From positions 1 through 43,541 of the forward strand of contig JAKQOG010000065.1 of the NCBI GenBank assembly GCA_029565395.1: DNA of 43,541 bases. Reading direction: 5' to 3'. Below are positions 8,967 through 16,653 of this stretch, piece after piece. Made by a program: the position numbers and the translations under genes. Each line of letters starts with the position of its first letter. The stretch's first letter is position 1. Below the pieces are notes generated by a model, which was not told the DNA's origin, made no database searches, and saw nothing but the letters and a program-made list of their open reading frames with translations. The DNA comes from Candidatus Hydrogenedentota bacterium. Its GTDB lineage: Bacteria; Hydrogenedentota; Hydrogenedentia; Hydrogenedentales; CAILVY01.

Positions 8967-11098
8967 AGCATGGGTTGATGCTGGGAAGCTTCCTGCTGAT
9001 CCTGTCCTCAGCGGCGGTATCTCTGGATGGGGTCGTCCAGGACAATAGCGGCAAACCGGTGCCCTTTGCCTATGTGGGCTTGCTGAATCCTGATTTTTCG
9101 CCCGTGGCCGACGCCATCACGGGAGCGGAGGGACGGTTTACTCTCGCCCAAAGCGCGCCCGGAGGATACTTGGTGATCCAACCGCCGTCAAAGGAAGATG
9201 CGGCAAAAAACAAGGTATTTTCACTCCAACCGCGCATGTATAGCCTGGAAGGGAACAGCGGGGAACTTCTGTTAAAGCTGCCGCCCGCCGTTACCTGGGT
9301 TCTGGAAGCCTACGATGAAAAAGGATCGTTGATGCGTTGGGGCAGCTTCCAAAACCAGGGGCAGGTCGGCGGACAGTACATGTATGCCGTCAATATGGAG
9401 GATGAATCCATCCCTGCGGCGTGCTGGCCAATATTCGGGGCACTGGCCGGGGCGGAGGGCGGGCCACGGGAACAGGGCCTTCCGGGAATGCTTCTTCAAC
9501 CCGGAGAAACAGCGGCATTGTATATGCTGTTTTGGATGGCGCCGGGATATGGGAAATTAATGTTGCGCGCGGACAATGCAGGCAAGGGATTTTCCGGAAA
9601 AGCCGCGGGTGATGCGCAAACAATCCTAATTAATCTGGAACTGGCCCGCACGGCCGTGGCGGACCTGCAACGCCGTGCAAATGTCTATCCTCCCAATGCC
9701 GCCCAGGAGATTGCCGCGCTCGATCAGCGGTTACAGGAGGCTATGGCCGCCGCATCCCCGCCCGCACGTGCGGCGAAATCCGATGCAGTGCTTGCAGAGG
9801 CCTTGCGCCTGCGAGACCGCCTTGAGTTGGACTCCGCACGCGCCGCCATCCCCAAAATACGCCAGGGAACCCTGAAAGTCTTGCTGAAACCTGTATCGGG
9901 GATAAATCTCAGCCAATGCCAGGTTTCCGTGGACCAGGAAAATCATGATTTCATTTTTAATGTGTTTGAAGGGAGCCCTTACAACGCCAAGGCCTTTGAG
10001 CAGGCGCGCAATGCGGGTTTTGAATGGGCCACGGTCTTGTTGGGATGGAATTGGACCCAGAGCCCTGCCCTGCGGAAATCGGAACTCGACGGCGTGTTTG
10101 GAATTTCCAAACTCAAGAAACTGGGATATCAGATTAAGGCCCATGGCGTGGTGTGGATGCAGGAATACGGTATTCTGCCCGACAAGGCCCGGACGATGGA
10201 AGCGTCCGCATTGGTGAAGGCGGCGTTGGAGCATCAGCAGGCTCTATTGGATACGTTTGATCCCTCCATTTCCCTTTGGGAAGCCATAAATGAACCTGCC
10301 AATACCAACGTAGTAGCGCTTCCCCGGGAAACCATGATGGAACTCATGGCAAAGGCGGCTCAAAACGCCTCGGCCCTCGGCAAGCCGGTGCTGGTCAACA
10401 ATCCGCATGAATGGAGCTATGGCGCAAAATATCTGATGTATGGGACGGACAATCAACCGCTCAACGATTATCCGTTGACCTTCTCGGATTTTCTCAAGCG
10501 CGCGGGGAAAAACGGTGCGTTGGATAAAGTGAATATTGTTGGGCTGCAACTGTATCCGGGGGTGCATTACAGCGAGATGTTCGCCCATCTCCAAGGGCCC
10601 GCCTTCACCCCGGCCTATGTCGCGGATCAGTTGGACCGGTACGCGCAGTTGGGGAAAACCGTCCATATTACCGAGCTTTCCATGCCTTCGACGTATGACC
10701 CTGCATGGTTCAGCGGATATTGGCGCGAACCGTGGACGGAATCAACCCAGGCGGATTATGCCGAAGCGGTCTACACGATTGCCTTTGCCCATCCAAGCGT
10801 GCAGTCAGTAGGGTGGTGGGACATCAGCGACGCCAAGCCCTCGGTGGTCACCGGCGGGATGATCCGGAAGGATGGGACACCGAAACCGGTGTTTGAACGG
10901 TTACAGGGGCTTCTTCAGCAGTGGACCACGCGTGAAACCAAAAACCTTTCTTCGGAGGGCACGGCGGAATTCATGGGGTTTGGCGGAGCGTACAGTGTTA
11001 CGGTGAAGCTCCCGGACGGCAAGGAAATTCACAAGGATATTCATCTTCTTGAGCGGGAAACCATCGAGGTCTCCCTGGAAATGGGAATGGCGAAATGA
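8963..11098 (+). CDS. secreted GH10-family glycoside hydrolase (xylanase-like)
   Basis: This 711-residue protein begins with a signal peptide (MKHGLMLGSFLLILSSAAVS). The ATG at 8963 forms an ATGA overlap with the preceding stop; the frame extends upstream to 8861, but that would bury the signal peptide. Residues 20-90 look like a carboxypeptidase-regulatory-type beta-sandwich (DGVVQDNSGKPVPFAYVGL). Residues 320-660 are a GH10 barrel: the acid/base Glu is in WEAINEP (E444) and the nucleophile Glu in VHITELSMPS (E571). The family mostly hydrolyses beta-1,4-xylan with retention. Placed between a Wzy-like gene and a glycosyltransferase, it may trim or release the cell's own exopolysaccharide. A GH10 role in xylan feeding is the alternative. 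The last ~70 residues are a small unassigned extension. Confidence 0.85.
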   Translation: MKHGLMLGSFLLILSSAAVSLDGVVQDNSGKPVPFAYVGLLNPDFSPVADAITGAEGRFTLAQSAPGGYLVIQPPSKEDAAKNKVFSLQPRMYSLEGNSGELLLKLPPAVTWVLEAYDEKGSLMRWGSFQNQGQVGGQYMYAVNMEDESIPAACWPIFGALAGAEGGPREQGLPGMLLQPGETAALYMLFWMAPGYGKLMLRADNAGKGFSGKAAGDAQTILINLELARTAVADLQRRANVYPPNAAQEIAALDQRLQEAMAAASPPARAAKSDAVLAEALRLRDRLELDSARAAIPKIRQGTLKVLLKPVSGINLSQCQVSVDQENHDFIFNVFEGSPYNAKAFEQARNAGFEWATVLLGWNWTQSPALRKSELDGVFGISKLKKLGYQIKAHGVVWMQEYGILPDKARTMEASALVKAALEHQQALLDTFDPSISLWEAINEPANTNVVALPRETMMELMAKAAQNASALGKPVLVNNPHEWSYGAKYLMYGTDNQPLNDYPLTFSDFLKRAGKNGALDKVNIVGLQLYPGVHYSEMFAHLQGPAFTPAYVADQLDRYAQLGKTVHITELSMPSTYDPAWFSGYWREPWTESTQADYAEAVYTIAFAHPSVQSVGWWDISDAKPSVVTGGMIRKDGTPKPVFERLQGLLQQWTTRETKNLSSEGTAEFMGFGGAYSVTVKLPDGKEIHKDIHLLERETIEVSLEMGMAK

Positions 11099-12258
11099 AG
11101 CAGTTAAATGTGATGTATCTTATTCGCACGTGGGCCTTGGGCGGATCACATACCATCATCCGCCATTTTTTGCATCATTTGCCTGAACACGAATTCAATA
11201 TTATCACCGTTCCGTATGACGCCCCGGGGTCCGGCACACAGGATTTCGTCAGCTCCTGCAACAGGGAGGGGCTGGAGATTTCCCCGGAACGCATTCCTTG
11301 GAACACGCGTTCAAATTGGTTCAAAGCCCGCGCAAAAGTTGAAGAACTTATAGCGCGGTATCAGATCGATCTGATTCATTGCCACGACACGCTCTCCAAT
11401 GTGATGGTGGGCTTGGGCCGGCGTCATTTCAAATGCGCCGCCGTGGCCAGCCCATACGGATGGTGGGATCCTAAATGGAACCTGAAGGCCAAGATGAATC
11501 ACTGGGTGGAGAAAAATCTGGCGTTGCCTAATTTCGAACGCGTGTATACGGTGTCGTATGACATGAAACGGAAGATTCTCGAAGGACGCACCCAGGAAGA
11601 CCGCATCCGCGTGATTCATACCGGCCTCGATTTGAGCCAGTTCAAAAGCGGCGCGCCCCGCGAACAGGTCCGCGCCGCCTTTTCCATTCCGCCGGAGGCG
11701 GTCGTGATCGGCACGGTCAGCAGGCTCTTCGCGGAAAAGGGGCATAAATATCTGCTGTCCGCCGTCCGGCTGCTCGCCGACGAATTTCCCAACGTGCGTG
11801 TCATGATTGTCGGAACAGGCGATGAACGCCAGCCTCTGGAAGCGCTTGCCCAATTGCTGAACATCGAGGACAAGGTGATTTTCACCGGTTTTTATAATGA
11901 CTTGCCGGGAGCATTGCGCGCCATGGATATCTTCGCGCAACCCAGCATTCTCGATGAAGGATTTCCTACCTCGGTCCTCGAAGCCCAGGCCGCGGGGCTT
12001 CCCGTAGTGGCATCCGACATCGGAGGCACGCATGAAACCATGGACATTGGGGCCACCGGATTGTTAGCCCCTCCAAAAGATGCGGAGACCCTGGCCAAAA
12101 CCCTTCGCGAACTGGTGGCGGATCCCGCACGGCGCGCCAACATGGCCGCCGCCGCCCCCCTCTGGATAGAACGTTCCTTCACCCTTCAACAGATGATCGA
12201 GCAGATCTCCGCAACGTATCACGAAGCCTTCGATCTCTATCAGACCTCCCGATCGTAA
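11095..12258 (+). CDS. GT4-type glycosyltransferase
   Basis: The 387-residue product has the GT-B fold layout of family 4 retaining glycosyltransferases. An N-terminal acceptor domain starts MYLIRTWALGGSHTIIRHFL, with a glycine-rich loop. The C-terminal nucleotide-sugar domain has GTVSRLFAEKGHKYLL, then the donor-binding E-x7-E block in DEGFPTSVLEAQAAGLPVVAS. No membrane anchor or signal is present, so it acts at the cytoplasmic face of the inner membrane. The start overlaps the GH10 stop by four bases (ATGA), so it belongs to the same operon and most likely builds the repeat unit of the exported polysaccharide. Sugar donor and linkage are unknown. Confidence 0.87.
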   Translation: MKQLNVMYLIRTWALGGSHTIIRHFLHHLPEHEFNIITVPYDAPGSGTQDFVSSCNREGLEISPERIPWNTRSNWFKARAKVEELIARYQIDLIHCHDTLSNVMVGLGRRHFKCAAVASPYGWWDPKWNLKAKMNHWVEKNLALPNFERVYTVSYDMKRKILEGRTQEDRIRVIHTGLDLSQFKSGAPREQVRAAFSIPPEAVVIGTVSRLFAEKGHKYLLSAVRLLADEFPNVRVMIVGTGDERQPLEALAQLLNIEDKVIFTGFYNDLPGALRAMDIFAQPSILDEGFPTSVLEAQAAGLPVVASDIGGTHETMDIGATGLLAPPKDAETLAKTLRELVADPARRANMAAAAPLWIERSFTLQQMIEQISATYHEAFDLYQTSRS

Positions 12259-12284
12259 AAGGGGCTTCAGACCGGTTGGCAACG

Positions 12285-12304
12285 CCTTTCGCAAAGGATT
12301 TTTT
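12285..12304 (+). terminator. intrinsic terminator of the exopolysaccharide operon
   Basis: CCTTT at 12285-12289 and AAAGG at 12293-12297 form a short hairpin with a three-base loop, followed by six T residues (12299-12304). The stem is short, so termination may be partial. It lies between the glycosyltransferase stop and the mcsA promoter. Confidence 0.5.
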
Positions 12305-12352
12305 GTTCAAAATAACCGGCCTTTCCTCTTTGGGCAACACCCCCGGCTTAAA

Positions 12353-12382
12353 TAGACTCACCCTTTTTAAGGATGATATACT
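12353..12382 (+). promoter_or_regulatory. probable sigma-70 promoter of mcsA-mcsB-clpC-bamA
   Basis: TAGACT at 12353-12358 and TATACT at 12377-12382 are separated by 18 bases. The leader would be about 15 bases. I see no tandem AGGTCAAA-type CtsR heptads in the region, so the classical Firmicute control of this operon is not evident. Confidence 0.45.
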
Positions 12383-12403
12383 ATCAGGATATAGGGACTT
12401 AAA

Positions 12404-12925
12404 ATGCTCTGCCAAAAATGCCATAGAAATCTGGCTACAATCCGGTACGCGGAAGTAGTGGATGGGAAAGTCGCTGATTTGAACCTGTGTCCTGAGTGTA
12501 TGTCGCAGTATCAACAGGACACGGCTACTGGTTTTGAGATCTCCGGCAGCGGACCGGCGTTGCACAAGACCAAAAGCTCCCTTGCCCGGCAACACCCCGG
12601 AACGCCGGAGCAAACGTGTCCGTCGTGCGGCATGGAATCCGTGGCGGTGCTGGAGAACGGCTGCGTCGGCTGTGCCAATTGTTATGAATATTTTGGCGAT
12701 CAAGTGGAATCCCTATTGGAAGGGATTCACTGGGCATTGCGCCATAAAGGAAAAACGGCGCACTTGGATGACACCCGGCTGCGATTGCGCAATGACCTGC
12801 AAACCAAGCGCGCCCTCTTGCGCAGTGTGTTGCAAACGGAAAATTATGAAGAGGCCGCGCGGTTGCGCGATGAAATACGCATCCTGGAAGACGGGCTATA
12901 TGTATCGGAATCAGGCGCGGATTAG
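12404..12925 (+). CDS. mcsA: McsA: zinc-finger UVR-domain activator of McsB/ClpC
   Basis: The 173-residue protein has the McsA layout. The first zinc site uses C3, C6, C29 and C32, and the second uses C72, C75, C87 and C90 (with an extra C93). A C-terminal UVR (UvrB/UvrC-type) helix pair spans residues 126-163 (LQTENYEEAARLRDEIRILE). In Firmicutes McsA binds and activates the arginine kinase McsB and interacts with ClpC. An AGGGA ribosome binding site precedes the ATG. It is the first gene of a run in the order mcsA-mcsB-clpC, 48 bases upstream of mcsB. All zinc ligands appear intact, in contrast to the degenerate McsB next door. Confidence 0.9.
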   Translation: MLCQKCHRNLATIRYAEVVDGKVADLNLCPECMSQYQQDTATGFEISGSGPALHKTKSSLARQHPGTPEQTCPSCGMESVAVLENGCVGCANCYEYFGDQVESLLEGIHWALRHKGKTAHLDDTRLRLRNDLQTKRALLRSVLQTENYEEAARLRDEIRILEDGLYVSESGAD

Positions 12926-12973
12926 CAGGCGAACAGCGGTCAGCCCCTGCAAAGGCAAAGGAAGTGTCGTTGA

Positions 12974-14140
12974 ATGAAGATGGTGGTGGACACATTGAGG
13001 CAGAAACTCCCAGCGTGGGTATCCCGGCGCGATCCAGACGCCGGGGTGGCCATACTCTGTCATTGCACCCTTGCCCGGAATCTTTCTGATTTCCCATTCC
13101 CCATGCGGTGTACGGACGATGAAAAGCAGGCTGTAGAAAACCGGGTGCTCGGAGTCTTGGACCGGCTGAACCTTCTCTCCTCGGGACAGTATTATTCCCT
13201 CCTGGAACTGTCCTCCACGGAAATGCGCTTTTTGGCGGAACGCCGCTTAATCACCTATGAACTGCTTTGTGCAAAAGGCCCCAGAGGGGTTTATATCGCC
13301 GAAGATCAAACCTTGAGCATCATGGTGAATGCCGTGGATCATCTCTGTGTGCGGGTGCTGGAAGCCGGGCTGCAGTTGCAGGAAGCCTGGGCACATCTCA
13401 ATTTAATGGATGACACCCTTCACGGCATGCTCGACTTCGCCTTCCAGGAACGCCTCGGGTTTCTTACCGCATCCTTGAGTTGTGTCGGCACGGGATTAAA
13501 AGCAGGTGTATTGCTTCATCTCCCCGCGTTGGCGATGACTAACGCCATCCAGCATGCCATCGACAGCGCGGCCGCTCAGCACCTTGTGTTATCCGGTGTC
13601 AGAATTGGCGGGGGCAGTGACATTGAGAAGGCCGCCAATGATTCCTTCGACACCCCCTTGCGCCATGATACTGACGAAGCCATGTATACCGATATGGATG
13701 GGGCGTTGCGCACCGCCGTCTCTCAGACCACGGGCGATCTGTTCCTGCTTGTGAACAACAGCACCCTCGGTCTTTCCGAAGCGGAGATTGTGTTTAAGAC
13801 GCGTCATGCCGCCTCGGAGATTATGGCGGAGGAAAAGAACGCCCGGGAAATCCTGATGCAGGAAGGCGCCAAAAGCCTGGAAGACAAAGCAGGCCGCGCC
13901 CGGGGCGTTGCCGGAAATGCTCATTTGATGGGATTCACGGAAGGCATTGATTTATTGTCCGCTCTCCGCCTGGGCGTGGACATGGGCGTCACCCCCGAAC
14001 TGAATTTAGGGCAAGTGGACGAATTGCTCTTGGCCTCCCAAGGCGCCCATATTGAAATTTTCAGAGGCAAAAAATGTGATGCCCTGGCCTTAAGCATGGC
14101 ACGGGCGGATTTGTTCCGAAGCAAGGTCGCTGGCAATTAA
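12974..14140 (+). CDS. mcsB: McsB-family protein, probably a kinase-dead pseudokinase
   Basis: The 388-residue product aligns along its length with McsB, the protein-arginine kinase that marks proteins for ClpCP. Shared landmarks are LARNLSDFPFP (33-43), the VDHL block (121-124), VGTGLKAGVLLHLPAL (171-186) and LRLGVDMG (331-338). Compared from memory with Bacillus McsB, the active-site residues are lost. The phosphate-binding SSRIR arginines are H30 and T32, the NEEDH glutamates are A120 and V121, the next arginine is C125, the CPTN cysteine is S167, and the arginine after GTGL is K176. The nucleotide-contacting RGIYGEGS segment is replaced by GVRIGGGSD with about 30 extra residues. The phospho-arginine allosteric motif RVYRSYG is only partly kept (KAGRARG). 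The frame is intact and start and spacing are normal, so it is probably expressed. I infer an adaptor or scaffold role for ClpC. Confidence 0.85.
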   Translation: MKMVVDTLRQKLPAWVSRRDPDAGVAILCHCTLARNLSDFPFPMRCTDDEKQAVENRVLGVLDRLNLLSSGQYYSLLELSSTEMRFLAERRLITYELLCAKGPRGVYIAEDQTLSIMVNAVDHLCVRVLEAGLQLQEAWAHLNLMDDTLHGMLDFAFQERLGFLTASLSCVGTGLKAGVLLHLPALAMTNAIQHAIDSAAAQHLVLSGVRIGGGSDIEKAANDSFDTPLRHDTDEAMYTDMDGALRTAVSQTTGDLFLLVNNSTLGLSEAEIVFKTRHAASEIMAEEKNAREILMQEGAKSLEDKAGRARGVAGNAHLMGFTEGIDLLSALRLGVDMGVTPELNLGQVDELLLASQGAHIEIFRGKKCDALALSMARADLFRSKVAGN

Positions 14141-14187
14141 TTCAACCGGCGTGACGCGTGAAAATGCGTCCGGGAAAGGCGTAATAT

Positions 14188-16653
14188 ATGGGAATGTGGG
14201 AACGATTCACGGAAAGGGCTCGGCATGTGGTAAGCGCCGCGCGGGAAGAAGCCACCCGCCTGGGCAGCGAATACGTGCGCACCGAGCACATCCTGCTCGG
14301 ACTTTGCCGTGAACCGGAAGGCATTGCGGCCCGCGCCTTGGGCAACTTGGGTGTCGATGTAGACGCCCTTGCGGCCGAGATCGAACAACAGGTGCAGGTC
14401 GGATCAGCGGTCGTGTCCAGCGATGACATCGCCTTTACCCCGCGCGCGAAAAAAGTTCTGGAACTGGCCGTGGAGGAAGCCCGCCGTTTCAATCACAGTT
14501 ATATCGGCACGGAGCATATCCTGCTCGGACTGCTGAAAGAAGGCGAAGGCATTGCAGCCAAAGTGCTGCAGGACATGAAAGTGGATCTTGGCCGCGTGCA
14601 GGCGGAAGTGATCCGGCTGCTGGGGGACCAGGGCCGCACCGGCGGGCAGGAAGCGCAAACCGGGAAGAAATCGCAGACCCCGGCTCTGGACGCCTTTGGG
14701 CGCGACCTGACCGCACTGGCGCGGGAAGGAAAACTGGACCCCGTCATCGGACGGGAATCAGAAATTGAGCGTGTTATCCAGGTGCTCAGCCGCCGTACGA
14801 AAAACAACCCGGTGCTTATTGGAGAAGCCGGGGTAGGGAAGACCGCCATCGTTGAGGGGCTCGCCCAGGCGATTGTGAAAGGAGATGTGCCGGATCTGCT
14901 TTTGAAACGCCGCGTACTCACACTGGATCTGGCCGGCTTGGTCGCAGGCACCAAATACCGGGGCCAGTTTGAGGAACGGCTGAAATCCGTCATGAAGGAA
15001 ATCCGCCGCGCCGACAATATCATTCTATTTATTGACGAACTCCACACCATCGTCGGCGCTGGCGCCGCCGAAGGCGCCGTGGACGCCGCCAATATGCTCA
15101 AGCCCTCCCTGGCCCGCGGCGAACTGCAATGCATCGGCGCTACCACCCTCGATGAGTTCCGCAAATACATCGAGAAAGACGCCGCCCTCGCACGCCGGTT
15201 TCAAAAAATCATGGTCGACGCCCCCACCGTCGACCAGACGATAGAAATCATCCGCGGACTCCGAGACAAATATGAGGCCCATCACCGGGTTAAATTTTCC
15301 GATGAAGCGGTGACCGCCGCCGCGCGCCTATCCCATCAATACATCACCGACCGGTATCTGCCGGACAAAGCGGTGGATGTTATTGATGAAGCGGGCAGCC
15401 GCGCCCGGCTCAAGATCACAACCCGCCCCTCGGAACTTAAAGATATCGAACGCGAAATCGAAACGATCACACAGGAAAAAGAAGCCGCCATCCGGCATCA
15501 GGAATATGAAAAAGCCGCCTCGTTCCGGGACAAGGAGCGCCGGCTTATCGCCAAACTGGATGAAAAGAAACATGACTGGGAGCGCAAACGAGATTCCGCG
15601 GAAACCATCGTCACCGAGGAAGACATCGCCTATATTGTCTCCAAATGGACTGGCATACCGCTCACCAAACTCGAAGAGCGCGAATCCGAGCGCCTCCTCC
15701 GGATGAGGGAGGAATTGCACAAAACGGTAGTCGGGCAGGACGAAGCCCTCGACGCCATCACCCGCGCCATTCAACGATCCCGCGCCGGACTTCGCAACCT
15801 GGACCGCCCCGTTGGATCATTTCTGCTCCTGGGACCCACCGGCGTGGGAAAAACGCTGCTGGCCAAAGCGCTCGCCGGCTTCCTCTTTGGCAATGAAGAG
15901 GCCCTCATCACCATCGACATGTCGGAATACATGGAAAAATTCTCCGTCTCCCGTCTGATGGGCGCGCCCCCCGGCTATGTGGGCTACAACGAAGGCGGAC
16001 AACTCACCGAGCAGGTCCGCCGCAGGCCCTATTCGGTGGTCCTGTTTGATGAAATTGAAAAAGCCCATCCCGACGTGTTTAACGCGTTGCTTCAGGTCCT
16101 GGAAGAAGGTCAAATGACCGACGCCACGGGCCGGCGCGTCGATTTCAGGAACACCGTGGTGGTGATGACAAGCAACGTCGGCACCCGCCGTATCGGCAAA
16201 AACGTCACCGTAGGCTTCCAGCGGGAAAACGAAGGCGAAGATTATGTCCGCATGAAGGACCGCGTTACCGACGAAGTAAAGAAGGTTTTCAACCCGGAAT
16301 TCATCAACCGCATTGATGAAGTTCTTGTATTCCACCGCCTTTCCCGGGAACAACTGCTCCAAATTGTTGACATCCAGGTGAAAGAAGTGATAGATCGGGT
16401 GATGGAAAAAGACATTCGGCTGGAACTCACGAGCGAGGCCAAGGATTTCCTTGTCCGCGTGGGGAGCAGCGAGGAATACGGAGCGCGTCCTTTACGGCGC
16501 GCCGTTCAGCAATATATGGAAGATCCCCTGGCGGAATTATTGCTCAAGGGGGCTCTTGAACCTGGTGCATGTATTAAAGTATGGCCTGCGGAAGAAGAAG
16601 AGAAACTGGTGTTCGGAAACGCCTCTCAGCCGGCGGAAGAGGTGAACGTTTGA
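14188..16653 (+). CDS. clpC: ClpC AAA+ unfoldase, ATPase subunit of ClpCP protease
   Basis: The 821-residue protein is a full-length ClpC. It has a double Clp-N domain (residues 1-145), NBD1 with Walker [10 protein letters not shown] (about 211) and Walker [10 protein letters not shown] (about 278), a middle domain with a UVR motif at about 419-455 ([15 protein letters not shown]), and NBD2 with Walker A GPTGVGKT (about 548) and Walker [12 protein letters not shown] (about 616). The ClpP-binding VGF loop is present at about 673 ([11 protein letters not shown]). It unfolds substrates in the cytoplasm and feeds them to ClpP, whose gene is not in the window. A GGAAAGG ribosome binding site precedes the ATG, 47 bases after mcsB. 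The stop overlaps the bamA start. Confidence 0.95.
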   Translation: MGMWERFTERARHVVSAAREEATRLGSEYVRTEHILLGLCREPEGIAARALGNLGVDVDALAAEIEQQVQVGSAVVSSDDIAFTPRAKKVLELAVEEARRFNHSYIGTEHILLGLLKEGEGIAAKVLQDMKVDLGRVQAEVIRLLGDQGRTGGQEAQTGKKSQTPALDAFGRDLTALAREGKLDPVIGRESEIERVIQVLSRRTKNNPVLIGEAGVGKTAIVEGLAQAIVKGDVPDLLLKRRVLTLDLAGLVAGTKYRGQFEERLKSVMKEIRRADNIILFIDELHTIVGAGAAEGAVDAANMLKPSLARGELQCIGATTLDEFRKYIEKDAALARRFQKIMVDAPTVDQTIEIIRGLRDKYEAHHRVKFSDEAVTAAARLSHQYITDRYLPDKAVDVIDEAGSRARLKITTRPSELKDIEREIETITQEKEAAIRHQEYEKAASFRDKERRLIAKLDEKKHDWERKRDSAETIVTEEDIAYIVSKWTGIPLTKLEERESERLLRMREELHKTVVGQDEALDAITRAIQRSRAGLRNLDRPVGSFLLLGPTGVGKTLLAKALAGFLFGNEEALITIDMSEYMEKFSVSRLMGAPPGYVGYNEGGQLTEQVRRRPYSVVLFDEIEKAHPDVFNALLQVLEEGQMTDATGRRVDFRNTVVVMTSNVGTRRIGKNVTVGFQRENEGEDYVRMKDRVTDEVKKVFNPEFINRIDEVLVFHRLSREQLLQIVDIQVKEVIDRVMEKDIRLELTSEAKDFLVRVGSSEEYGARPLRRAVQQYMEDPLAELLLKGALEPGACIKVWPAEEEEKLVFGNASQPAEEVNV

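Noticed and set aside
12259..12403. Search for CtsR operator upstream of mcsA
   Set aside because: No tandem AGGTCAAA-like heptads are visible, so CtsR control is not claimed.
16581..16649. Longer bamA start at the ATG at 16581
   Set aside because: It would add an arginine-rich extension in front of the signal peptide, inside the clpC frame, whereas the TTG at 16650 has AGAGGTG upstream and gives a normal signal peptide.
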